Positions 6,583 through 13,029 of a stretch of 14,099 nt of DNA are shown piece by piece (position 1 is the first letter of the stretch; every line of letters begins with the position of its first letter). The notes under the pieces are model-generated. The model did not search any database. It was given only the letters and a program-made list of their open reading frames with translations, and had not been told where the DNA came from. A program made the position numbers and the translations under genes. Source of the DNA: Actinomycetota bacterium (GTDB taxonomy: Bacteria > Actinomycetota > Actinomycetes > Propionibacteriales > Propionibacteriaceae); NCBI GenBank assembly GCA_016213595.1, contig JACRAA010000165.1:1-14099 (forward strand). Reading direction: 5' to 3'.

Positions 6583-7721
6583 CCGGCGCGGAGGTCGGCC
6601 ACCAGGTCGTCGATCTCCTCGATCCCGACGGCGACGCGGAGCATGCCGTCGGAGATGCCGGCCGCAGCCTGGACCTCGGGAGGCATGGCCGCGTGGGTCA
6701 TGCTGGCCGGGTGGCAGATGAGGCTCTCGACGCCACCGAGTGACTCGGCCAGCGAGAAGCAGGACAGGCCGGTGAGACAGCGCCGGGCAGCGGCCAGGTC
6801 GGCCAGCTCGAACGAGAGCATGCCGCCGAAGCCGTCCTGCTGCCGGCGGGCGAGGTCGTGGCCAGGGTCGTCCGACAAGCCCGGGTAGTGGGTTGCCGTC
6901 ACCGCGGGGTGCTGGGCGAGCAGCTCCGCGAGCGCCTGCGCGTTCTCGCAGTGGGCCTTCATCCGCACACCGAGGGTGCGCAGGCCACGCAGCGTCAGGT
7001 ACGCGTCGAGCGCGCCCCCCGGCGTACCCAGGCAGTTCGCCCACCACCGCAGCTCCTGCACGATCTCAGGGGTCGCGCCCAGCACGGCTCCCCCCACCAC
7101 GTCCGAGTGGCCGTTGAGGAACTTGGTGGTCGAGTGCACGACGATGTCGGCGCCCAGCTCGATGGGGCGCTGGAGCGCCGGCGAGAGGAACGTGTTGTCC
7201 ACGGCGACCACGGCGCCCGCGGCGTGTGCCGCGTCGATGACTCGTGGCAGGTCGGTGATCCGCAGCAACGGGTTCGACGGGGACTCGAGCAGGACCAGCG
7301 CGGGCTGGCGCGCCCACAGGGCAGCCATCGCGGTCGCGTCGGTGAAGTCGACGGCGACGAGCTCGAACTGTCCCTTGCCGGCAAGGGCGGTGAACAGCCG
7401 CCACGTACCGCCGTAGCAGTCGTGCGGGATGGCGACGAGCGAGCCTGCCGGAGCGAAGGCGGCGGCGAGGGTGGTGAGCGCCGACATGCCGGACGAGGTG
7501 ATCTCGCCGCCGGCGGCCCCTTCGAGGTCGGCGATCGCGTCGGAGAGCACCGAACGCGTCGGGTTGGACGAGCGGCTGTACTCGTGACCCGGCGACTCCC
7601 CCAGCCTCGGCCAGGCGAACGTCGTCGACAGGTAGACGGGCGGTACGACCGCGTGGTGCTGCTGGTCCCACGCGAGACCGGCCCTGGTCGCCCGGGTGAT
7701 CCGGGTCCTCCTGTCCGCCAT
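6558..7721 (-). CDS. metB: Cystathionine gamma-synthase (MetB-type trans-sulfuration enzyme)
   Basis: A 387-residue PLP enzyme of the Cys/Met metabolism family, the normal length for this family. It joins cysteine to an activated homoserine (O-succinyl or O-acetyl) to make cystathionine for methionine synthesis. Visible features: YSRSSNPTR (48-56, PLP phosphate contact from the neighbouring subunit), SSGMSALTT (77-84), CYGGT (102-106, ring-stacking tyrosine), VDNTF (174-178, pyridine-N aspartate), HSTTKFLNGHSD (196-207) with PLP lysine Lys200, and the C-terminal LGGVESLICHPASMTHA block. The ATG at 7721 follows GGAGGAG, and a TAGCCT box (complement of 7749-7754) may be its -10. Members of this family are hard to separate, so an O-acetylhomoserine or gamma-lyase role is possible. 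Confidence 0.88.
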   Translation of the reverse strand: MADRRTRITRATRAGLAWDQQHHAVVPPVYLSTTFAWPRLGESPGHEYSRSSNPTRSVLSDAIADLEGAAGGEITSSGMSALTTLAAAFAPAGSLVAIPHDCYGGTWRLFTALAGKGQFELVAVDFTDATAMAALWARQPALVLLESPSNPLLRITDLPRVIDAAHAAGAVVAVDNTFLSPALQRPIELGADIVVHSTTKFLNGHSDVVGGAVLGATPEIVQELRWWANCLGTPGGALDAYLTLRGLRTLGVRMKAHCENAQALAELLAQHPAVTATHYPGLSDDPGHDLARRQQDGFGGMLSFELADLAAARRCLTGLSCFSLAESLGGVESLICHPASMTHAAMPPEVQAAAGISDGMLRVAVGIEEIDDLVADLRAGLDRARRS

Positions 7722-7851
7722 CGCGCTCCTCCGTGTGTCGTGGCCTGAAGGCTAACGGCGCAGGCCGTGGCGGCCCGGACCATCCCGAGCCGTGGCACGT
7801 GATGGGTGCAGACCCTCGCCAGAGGCGTGCGGAATGCGTATCGTCCAGGAG
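7722..7851. promoter_or_regulatory. Divergent promoter region between metB and the CBS-domain gene
   Basis: Minus strand: TAGCCT (complement of 7749-7754), then a leader of roughly 20 bases ending in the metB ribosome site GGAGGAG. Plus strand: TATCGT at 7839-7844, seven bases ahead of the ATG at 7852, the leaderless pattern. I see no SAM-riboswitch-like structure in the short metB leader. Confidence 0.45.
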
Positions 7852-8280
7852 ATGAAGATCTCCGATGTACTCCGGTCGAAGGGGTCCGCGGTCATCACCG
7901 TGGCTCCCCACGAGACCGTCGCTAGCCTGCTCGACCTCCTGGCCCAGCACAACATCGGCGCGGTCGTCGTCAGCTCCGACGGCGTTGCGGTGGACGGGAT
8001 CGTCAGCGAGCGCGACGTGGTGCGGCAGCTCCAGGCACGCGGGGGGGCCCTCCTGGACGCGCCCGTGTCGTCGATCATGACGGCCAAGGTCCTCTCGTGC
8101 TCCCCCGATGACGACCTCACCGACATCGCGGCTCTGATGACGCAGAACCGCTTCCGGCACCTGCCCGTCGTCGTCGACTCGCGCTTGGCCGCGATCGTGA
8201 GCATCGGCGACATCGTCAAGGCTCGGATGGACCAGCTCGCGAGCGAGCGCGACCTCTACGAGGCCTACATCAGCCAGTAG
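7852..8280 (+). CDS. Two-CBS-domain protein
   Basis: A 142-residue protein made almost entirely of a tandem CBS pair: residues about 8-60 (VITVAPHETVASLLDLLAQH, IGAVVVSS, GIVSERDVVRQL) and about 73-125 (SIMTAKVLSCSPDDDLTDIA, RFRHLPVVV, AIVSIGDIVKARM). CBS pairs bind adenine nucleotides or SAM and usually act as regulatory sensors. Stand-alone pairs of this type are common in actinobacteria, and their partners are mostly unknown. I chose the ATG at 7852 because TATCGT sits seven bases upstream and the protein then begins MKISDVLR, the usual start of this group. The frame is open back to 7792. It lies next to metB, but a functional link is not shown. Confidence 0.88.
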   Translation: MKISDVLRSKGSAVITVAPHETVASLLDLLAQHNIGAVVVSSDGVAVDGIVSERDVVRQLQARGGALLDAPVSSIMTAKVLSCSPDDDLTDIAALMTQNRFRHLPVVVDSRLAAIVSIGDIVKARMDQLASERDLYEAYISQ

Positions 8281-8290
8281 CCGGTCGTCG

Positions 8291-8785
8291 TCACTGCGCC
8301 TGCACGCCGGTGACGAGAGGCGGCAGGGTCGACCAGGGGAAGTTGATCCACTTGTCCGTACGGCGCCAGACGTAGTCGCACGCCACGATGCTGTGGGGCT
8401 TCTCGTAGATGACGGCTGTACGGATCTCCTGCACGTGGGGCGCGCAGAAGTTGCGCACGAGCGCCAGCGTGCCGCCGGTGTCGGCGACGTCGTCGACGAC
8501 GAGGACCTTCTTCTCCGACAGGTCGATCTGACGCGGTACGGGCGGCAGCATGACCGGCATCGGCAGCCTCGCCTCCACGTCGGTGTAGAACTCCACGTTC
8601 ATCACGTGCAGGTTCTTGATGCCGAGCGCGTACGCGACCGCACCGGCAGCGAACAGGCCACCGCGCGCGATGGAGAGGATGAGGTCGGCCTGGAAGCGGG
8701 AGTCCGCCACCATCTGCGCGAGCTCCCGGCTCGCCGATCCGAAGGTCTCCCACGTGAGGACCTCTCGCACATCCGAGTCAGCCAT
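8291..8785 (-). CDS. Phosphoribosyltransferase (purine-salvage type)
   Basis: A 164-residue type I phosphoribosyltransferase. The PRPP-binding loop is VLVVDDVADTGGTL (94-107), with the two adjacent aspartates and the TGGT turn. ILSIARGGLFAAG (36-48) is the second substrate loop, and WINFPW near the C-terminus is typical of the hypoxanthine/xanthine-guanine transferase group (COG2236-like). It probably transfers ribose-phosphate from PRPP to a purine base, but the base is not predictable here. I chose the ATG at 8785, not the upstream in-frame start at 8887, because the extension is low-complexity and would read through the 14-base tandem repeat. The end is only 10 bases from the convergent CBS gene, with no obvious terminator between. 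Confidence 0.83.
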   Translation of the reverse strand: MADSDVREVLTWETFGSASRELAQMVADSRFQADLILSIARGGLFAAGAVAYALGIKNLHVMNVEFYTDVEARLPMPVMLPPVPRQIDLSEKKVLVVDDVADTGGTLALVRNFCAPHVQEIRTAVIYEKPHSIVACDYVWRRTDKWINFPWSTLPPLVTGVQAQ

Positions 8786-8872
8786 GGCGGCATCCTGCCA
8801 GACGCCCCCCTGCTCACCGCGGGCCAGGGCCGGTGCCCGCCACGACTCGGAGAAGTCCGGATCGACAGCGGG

Positions 8873-8928
8873 CACCCCGGTGTTCACACCCCGGTGTTCA
8901 CACCCCGGTGGTCACTCCCCGGTGTTCA
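8873..8928. repeat. Four tandem copies of a 14-base unit (CACCCCGGTGTTCA)
   Basis: Units at 8873-8886, 8887-8900, 8901-8914 and 8915-8928. The first two are identical and the last two differ by one base each. Junctions between units form GGTGTTCACACC, a perfect 5-base inverted repeat around TC. The last unit contains the hemerythrin stop codon (complement of 8926-8928). It lies about 90 bases upstream of the phosphoribosyltransferase start, so it could be a regulatory site, a terminator substitute or slipped-strand expansion. Confidence 0.9.
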
Positions 8929-9507
8929 TTCGCCCGCGGCGTGGATCGCGTCGCGGGTGCGGTCGATGAGCGAGGCGATGGGCCCGATCGTCCACTGAGC
9001 AGCCGTGGAACCTGCCGTCGAGGGATGGGGACGGGTTGGGGCCACCGACTCGGCAGCCTTCAGGCGTGATCCCATCTTCAGCCGCTGCTCCTCGTCACAC
9101 TGGGCCAGCACCGCGGGGAACTCCTGGGTCTCCTCCGCCTCGGCGTGGTCCGTGACAGCCTTCTGGAACTGCAGGAACTGTGTGGCGAAGTCGGCGGAGT
9201 CGACATCGAGGTCCTCCAGCTCGGCCAGAACCTTGTTGGCCTCCTTCTCCTCGGCGTTGCGCGCATCCGTGACGGCCTCGCCGGCCACGTCCGACGAGAC
9301 CGGTCGCAGGACCATCTCCTCAGCGGTCTCGTGCACCGCGAGCAGCGCCCGCAGCTCGTCGAAGGCTCCCCGCCTGTTCTCGCCGTGTGCGGAGAGGACC
9401 TCCTCGAACAGGTCCTGGATCCGGGCGTGCTGCTGCAAGAGCACCGCGATGACGTCGCCCTCGTTCAGCTGTGCGGCCTTGCGCCGATCCTCGTCTGCAT
9501 CACCCAT
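8926..9507 (-). CDS. Hemerythrin-like HHE-domain protein
   Basis: A 193-residue protein. Residues about 17-137 form an HHE cation-binding four-helix bundle with paired ligand motifs: QQHARIQDLFEEV (His27), LAVHETAEEMVL (His59, Glu63), EEKEANKVLAELE (about 86-98), and AVTDHAEAEETQEFP (His121, Glu125). This fits a di-iron, oxygen- or NO-responsive hemerythrin-like fold. The C-terminal 45 residues are proline- and alanine-rich and less structured. The start ATG at 9507 follows a strong AGGAGGA site. The protein is soluble and cytoplasmic. Its physiological role (oxygen sensing, iron storage or stress response) cannot be decided from sequence. Confidence 0.87.
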   Translation of the reverse strand: MGDADEDRRKAAQLNEGDVIAVLLQQHARIQDLFEEVLSAHGENRRGAFDELRALLAVHETAEEMVLRPVSSDVAGEAVTDARNAEEKEANKVLAELEDLDVDSADFATQFLQFQKAVTDHAEAEETQEFPAVLAQCDEEQRLKMGSRLKAAESVAPTRPHPSTAGSTAAQWTIGPIASLIDRTRDAIHAAGE

Positions 9508-9799
9508 GCTGTCCTCCTTCCTCCTTCAGTGGTCGCTGTGCTGGGGTGGTGTCCGCTTGCGCGCCTGAGGCTCCGGCGGCTCCTCGCTGGCGCGGCCCAC
9601 CTCTTCCGGGTCTTTGACCCGTCTTTCGGGTCTTTAACCCGTCGCCGCGGGGCTCAAACACGACCGACCCCTGGTTGCCCTCGTCACCCTCGTACAGCCC
9701 CCTCGGGCCCTCTCCGAGGAGCGGACCGGGTTCCGAGGCTGCCATCACGTCTGAGAGCATGGGCGCCGTCGCGCGCGTCGCCCGAGGTGAGAGCTGGCC
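9508..9799. other. Intergenic region between divergent hemerythrin and MFS genes
   Basis: About 290 bases without a convincing gene. It holds a 2 x 20-base tandem repeat (9602-9641), several short GC-rich inverted repeats, and the presumed promoters of both flanking genes. An 86-codon minus-strand frame (9760 to 9500) crosses it. That frame is low-complexity, overlaps the hemerythrin start and has no clear ribosome site, so I do not call it a gene. Confidence 0.6.
9602..9641. repeat. Two tandem 20-base units, each a small hairpin (CGGGTCTTTGACCCG)
   Basis: TCTTCCGGGTCTTTGACCCG (9602-9621) is followed directly by TCTTTCGGGTCTTTAACCCG (9622-9641), with two differences. In each unit the GGGT(C) and (G)ACCC arms pair around a TTT centre. 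The repeat is in the divergent hemerythrin/MFS gap and could be a paired operator or a small terminator. Confidence 0.85.
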
Positions 9800-11047
9800 A
9801 TGGCAACTGACCGTTCACGCCCCACCCTGCTGTGGCGGCTGCTCCCCGTCGCTGCGGTCCTGCTGTTCGCGACGGTCCTCCGGGCTCCCCTGACCGTGGT
9901 GCCGCCGATGCTCGGCCTGATCAGAGCCGACCTCGGGCTCGACGCTGCGACGGCCGGGCTCCTCACGAGCATCCCGGTGCTCTGCTTCGGGCTCCTCACC
10001 CCGGTCGCGTCGCGGCTGCTGTCCCGCGTCGGCATCAACCTCGGTGCCGTGTACTGCGCCGCCGGCATCATCGTCGCGACGGTGATCCGGTCCCTGGGCG
10101 GTACGGGATGGGCGTTCGCCGGGACGGTCCTGCTCGGCATCACGCTCGCGATCGGCAACCTCGCCGTCCCCATGCTCATCGGCCGACAGTTCCGGCACCG
10201 AGCCGAGCTCCTCACGGGTGCGTACGCGCTCACCACGAACATCGTCGTGACGGCCACGACTGCCCTGGCCGTACCCGTCGCGCTGGTCGTGGGCTGGCGC
10301 GCGACCGCCGCGTCGACGGGTGTCGTCCTCGGGCTCGTGGTGCTGGCGGTCTGGGTGGCTGTGTACTCGCCGGGCGAGCCCGGTGCCCGCCCGTGGATCC
10401 GGCGCCGCGCCGGCCATCCGGACCTCTCCGCCCCCACGGCTACCACGGAGCACCGGTCGAGCCCCACCCGGAGGCGGCTGACGGTACTGGTCAGCGCGGC
10501 GTTCGCATGCCACACGTTCGCGTACTACGTCGTGACCTCCTGGCTGCCCTCGGCGCTCGCCGAGCTGGAGCACATGACGCCCTCCGCCGCCGGTGCGGGC
10601 GCAAGCGTCTTCCAGGCGGCGGGCGTGGCGGGACCCATCCTCGTGCCGTTCCTCGCCGCCGTCCGCTGGCCCAGCCGACGCATCATCGTCCTCATGGGCC
10701 TCGCCTGGATCCTCATGCCCGCCGGCATGCTCGTCGCGCCCTCCTCGTGGGTGCTGTGGTCCCTGTTCGGCGGGCTGGCGCAGGCGGGCTTCTTCACGGC
10801 GGTCATGTCCGTCGTCATCCGCCAGTCCCGCAGCGTCGACGAGAACCGCCGCACGACGACGGTCATGCAGACGGTCGGCTACTCCGTGGCCGCGCTCGGG
10901 CCGTTCGTCACCGGGTGGATCCACCAGCGCGTGTCCGGCTGGACCGTACCCTTCGCGACGGTGCTGGCCGTCACGGTCGTCATGCTCGTGGCGGCTGTCC
11001 TCGCCGTACGCCCCACGTCGAGGGCCGAAGCCGACTCGGTAGCGTGA
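9800..11047 (+). CDS. MFS transporter, CynX/NimT-like
   Basis: A 415-residue membrane protein with about twelve hydrophobic segments in two halves, separated by a polar loop (about residues 193-225, rich in Arg and Pro). The N-terminal LRAPLTVVPPMLGLIRADLG then LDAATAGLLTSIPVLCFGLL is characteristic of the CynX/NimT group of major facilitator proteins, which includes cyanate and 2-nitroimidazole transporters. The substrate here is unknown, and cyanate genes are not adjacent. The ATG at 9800 has a weak GAGGTGA ribosome site about 12 bases upstream. The stop codon overlaps a possible GTG start of the HAD gene. The two genes are probably transcribed together, at least in part. Confidence 0.87.
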   Translation: MATDRSRPTLLWRLLPVAAVLLFATVLRAPLTVVPPMLGLIRADLGLDAATAGLLTSIPVLCFGLLTPVASRLLSRVGINLGAVYCAAGIIVATVIRSLGGTGWAFAGTVLLGITLAIGNLAVPMLIGRQFRHRAELLTGAYALTTNIVVTATTALAVPVALVVGWRATAASTGVVLGLVVLAVWVAVYSPGEPGARPWIRRRAGHPDLSAPTATTEHRSSPTRRRLTVLVSAAFACHTFAYYVVTSWLPSALAELEHMTPSAAGAGASVFQAAGVAGPILVPFLAAVRWPSRRIIVLMGLAWILMPAGMLVAPSSWVLWSLFGGLAQAGFFTAVMSVVIRQSRSVDENRRTTTVMQTVGYSVAALGPFVTGWIHQRVSGWTVPFATVLAVTVVMLVAAVLAVRPTSRAEADSVA

Positions 11048-11052
11048 GCCGC
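11040..11052 (+). promoter_or_regulatory. Leaderless-type -10 box (TAGCGT) before the HAD gene
   Basis: TAGCGT at 11040-11045 is seven bases from the ATG at 11053, the spacing expected when transcription begins at the start codon. It lies within the last codons of the MFS gene, so the HAD gene may have its own leaderless transcript as well as read-through. Confidence 0.45.
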
Positions 11053-11838
11053 ATGCCGCCTCGCCTCGTCGCCACCGACCTCGACGGGACGCTCGTGGGC
11101 AGCGACGGCCGGGTGAGCCCGCGTACGGCCCAGGCCCTCGCCGCCGTCGACCGCCTGGGCGTCCCGGTCGTCTTCGTCACGGCGCGACCGTTGCGCTGGA
11201 TGGGCGACATCTGGCCGTACGTGGGGCGCCACAGCCTGGGCATCGTCTCGAACGGGGCGATCCTGTACGACGCGGGGGCGGGCGAGGTCGTCGACATCGC
11301 CGGCATCGACCCCGCTGTCGGCATCCCGCTGCTCGCCGACCTGGCGGCGGCGCTGCCGCGGGCGGGGCTCGGGCTCGAGTACGCGTCGGGCCTCCACCGG
11401 ACGGTGCTGTACGAGTCGGACGAGCACCCCGACCCGAGCACGGTCAGCGACCTGAGTGGACCCTGGCTCGGCCCGGTCGCGAAGATGCTCGTCAAGGACT
11501 ACTCGGTCCCGCCGGAGGAGCTCCGCGACCTGACCGCGCGCATCGTCGGCGAGCGGGCAACGCCGACCTGGTCCGTACCGGGCCTGGTGGAGATCAGCGC
11601 CGCAGGTGTCACCAAGGGCTGGCGGCTGAGGCAGGTGTGCGCGTCGTTGGGCGTGGCCCCGGCCGACGTCGTCGCGTTCGGCGACATGCCGAACGACCTG
11701 GACATGCTGGGCTGGGCGGGCACGTCGTACGCGATGGCCAACGGCCACGAGTCCGTACGTGCCGCTGCCACCCACGTGGCCCCCCGCAACGACGAGGACG
11801 GCGTCGCCGTGGTCCTCGAGCAGCTGTACGGGCTGTAG
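11053..11838 (+). CDS. HAD-family phosphatase (Cof-type, subfamily IIB)
   Basis: A 261-residue HAD hydrolase. Motif I is ATDLDGTL (7-14) with nucleophile Asp9 and acid/base Asp11. Motif II is VFVTARP (40-46) with Thr43. Motif III lysine is Lys188 in TKGW. Motif IV is FGDMPNDLDML (209-219), which binds Mg. The large insert between motifs II and III is the C2B cap of Cof-type enzymes, which dephosphorylate sugar phosphates, flavin precursors and similar metabolites. The substrate is not predictable. I start it at ATG 11053 because TAGCGT is seven bases upstream. A GTG at 11044, overlapping the MFS stop as GTGA, is an alternative that would add three residues. Confidence 0.88.
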   Translation: MPPRLVATDLDGTLVGSDGRVSPRTAQALAAVDRLGVPVVFVTARPLRWMGDIWPYVGRHSLGIVSNGAILYDAGAGEVVDIAGIDPAVGIPLLADLAAALPRAGLGLEYASGLHRTVLYESDEHPDPSTVSDLSGPWLGPVAKMLVKDYSVPPEELRDLTARIVGERATPTWSVPGLVEISAAGVTKGWRLRQVCASLGVAPADVVAFGDMPNDLDMLGWAGTSYAMANGHESVRAAATHVAPRNDEDGVAVVLEQLYGL

Positions 11839-11884
11839 CGGCAGGCAGCCGCCGTGCCGGGGCCGGGTCCGCGGGCCGGGTGAC

Positions 11885-11972
11885 GGTTCACCATGTTAAG
11901 TGGGCGAGTGGGACCTTCTCATGGCAGATCTGCCATGAGAAGGTACGGTTCACCTACTTAACATGGTGAACC
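11885..11972. repeat. 88-base composite palindrome between convergent genes
   Basis: The whole element is symmetric around 11928/11929. The inner 32 bases (11913-11944) are a perfect palindrome, ACCTTCTCATGGCAGA followed by its exact complement, with no loop. The outer arms are a perfect 17-base inverted repeat, GGTTCACCATGTTAAGT (11885-11901) against ACTTAACATGGTGAACC (11956-11972). The 11-base spacers do not pair well, but the right spacer contains another GGTTCACC, so ACGGTTCACC occurs twice in direct orientation (11883 and 11945). It is much richer in AT than its surroundings. It separates the HAD gene (+) from the isomerase gene (-) and may serve as a bidirectional terminator or be a small interspersed repeat. 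Confidence 0.92.
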
Positions 11973-11997
11973 GACCACTAGCTGGAACCCGCAGGGG

Positions 11998-12846
11998 TCA
12001 GTACCCCAACGCCCTCACGTGGGCCATGGAGTCGGCCAGGCAGTCGTACACATCCCGCCCGTACAGCTCGTCCTGCTCGACGAGCAGGTGTTCGGCGCCC
12101 GACTCGATGGCGGTCGGGATGATCCCCGCGAAGTCGAGGGTCCCGGCGCCGACCTCTGCGAACTGTACGAGACCGGCGAACTGTCGGCTGAAGCCCTCCC
12201 GGTCACCCGACGCGAGCAGGTCGAGGGCCGAGGCCGGCAGCGTACCGATCCGGTAGTCCTTGAGGTGGACGAGCTCGACCTGTCCGGCGAAGTCGCGCAG
12301 GACGTCCACGGGGTTCTTGCCGCCACGCTGCACCCAGTGCACGTCGATCTCGAAGTGGAGGCTGGGGCTGAGCCGGCGGACGATGTCGAACAGGGTCTCT
12401 CCCTCGTAGCGGGAGAAGTCGACGTGGTGGTTGTGGTACGCCAGCTGGATCCCCTCGGCCCGCAGCCTCAGCGACGCGTCCTCGCACTGCCGCGCGAAGT
12501 CCTCCACGGCGGCCTTCGAGACCATGGCCGGGACGGGCATCATGCCGATCCGGAGGTACGAGCAGTCGAGGCGGTGGCAGTCGTCGACCACCTTCTCGAA
12601 GTCGGTGTCCAGCGCGTCGCCCGTGGCCGTCGGCCCCTTCTCCAGGGCCACGGACAGGGCCGCGACCTGGACGCCGAGGTCCTTTCGCCCCTTCTCGAGG
12701 GCCGCGACGTTCGCCTCGTTCGTGGGCACTTGCGAGACCTCGACCGAGGTGTAGCCGAGCGCCGCGATCCGGTCGAGGACGGCCGGCATCCCGTCCGCTG
12801 CGACCTTGTCGCGGACCATCATCATCTGTACGCCGACACTGGGCAT
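11998..12846 (-). CDS. Sugar phosphate isomerase/epimerase (AP-endonuclease-2-like TIM barrel)
   Basis: A 282-residue protein of the xylose-isomerase-like TIM-barrel superfamily. Likely metal and substrate residues are in AYHNHHVDF (136-144), FEIDVHW (165-171), LVHLKD (192-197) and LLVEQDE (254-260), the usual set of His, Asp and Glu that holds a divalent metal. It resembles the IolE/IolI and epimerase group that acts on sugars or inositols; the substrate is not predictable. The ATG at 12846 is chosen because GAGGAG lies eight bases upstream. The frame stays open to 13011, but the extra residues are atypical and cross an inverted repeat. It is transcribed in the same direction as meaB, 183 bases away, probably as a separate unit. 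Confidence 0.85.
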   Translation of the reverse strand: MPSVGVQMMMVRDKVAADGMPAVLDRIAALGYTSVEVSQVPTNEANVAALEKGRKDLGVQVAALSVALEKGPTATGDALDTDFEKVVDDCHRLDCSYLRIGMMPVPAMVSKAAVEDFARQCEDASLRLRAEGIQLAYHNHHVDFSRYEGETLFDIVRRLSPSLHFEIDVHWVQRGGKNPVDVLRDFAGQVELVHLKDYRIGTLPASALDLLASGDREGFSRQFAGLVQFAEVGAGTLDFAGIIPTAIESGAEHLLVEQDELYGRDVYDCLADSMAHVRALGY

Positions 12847-12903
12847 GACCGACTCCTCGTTCGTCCTGGGCTTGGACCCAGCCTGCTCCGGTCGCCGGTC
12901 TCC

Positions 12904-12942
12904 GCGCCAACGTTGCCAAGCCTTGACCCTTGCCAAACGCGT
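12904..12942 (-). promoter_or_regulatory. Possible operator/promoter of the isomerase gene
   Basis: CAACGTTG (12908-12915) is a perfect palindrome with a central CG, the core style of LacI/GalR-family operators. TTGCCAA occurs beside it and again at about 12930. On the minus strand TTGGCA lies about 17 bases before this core, so a repressor there could overlap the -10. LacI-type control is common for sugar isomerase genes, but no regulator gene is in view. Confidence 0.25.
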
Positions 12943-12948
12943 CTGCCT

Positions 12949-13018
12949 CCATTCAGTGGCAGATAACGGCCCGCCGGTGCGCAGAGCGACCAGAGGTAGC
13001 CTCTCTGCCACTCAATGG
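12949..13018. terminator. Inverted repeat downstream of meaB
   Basis: CCATTCAGTGGCAGA (12949-12963) pairs with TCTGCCACTCAATGG (13004-13018) with a single mismatch, and one more pair at 12948/13019. The loop is 40 bases and includes a small AGAGG-TAG-CCTCT stem. It begins 11 bases past the meaB stop codon on the minus strand and probably ends meaB transcription or marks the gap before the isomerase promoter. Confidence 0.5.
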
Positions 13019-13029
13019 ATGCGCGATCC

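Noticed and set aside
8786..8887. N-terminal extension of the phosphoribosyltransferase to 8887
   Set aside because: The extension starts at the edge of the 14-base repeat and has no family similarity; the ATG at 8785 gives the normal length.
8873..8928. CRISPR-like array
   Set aside because: The 14-base units are directly adjacent with no unique spacers and there are no cas genes; it is a simple tandem repeat.
9500..9760. 86-codon minus-strand frame upstream of hemerythrin
   Set aside because: Low-complexity Gly/Arg-rich translation, no ribosome site, overlap with the hemerythrin start and reading through the tandem hairpin repeat; not strong enough to call.
9832..11838. Apparent 668-residue fusion ending in the HAD phosphatase
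   Set aside because: The first 400 or so residues are an out-of-frame reading of the MFS gene; the HAD gene has its own ATG at 11053 with a TAGCGT box.
11885..11972. Insertion-sequence end or attachment site
   Set aside because: No transposase or integrase and no target-site duplication were seen around the palindrome; it is reported only as a repeat.
12847..13011. N-terminal extension of the isomerase to 13011
   Set aside because: It would translate through an inverted repeat, and a good GAGGAG ribosome site precedes the ATG at 12846.
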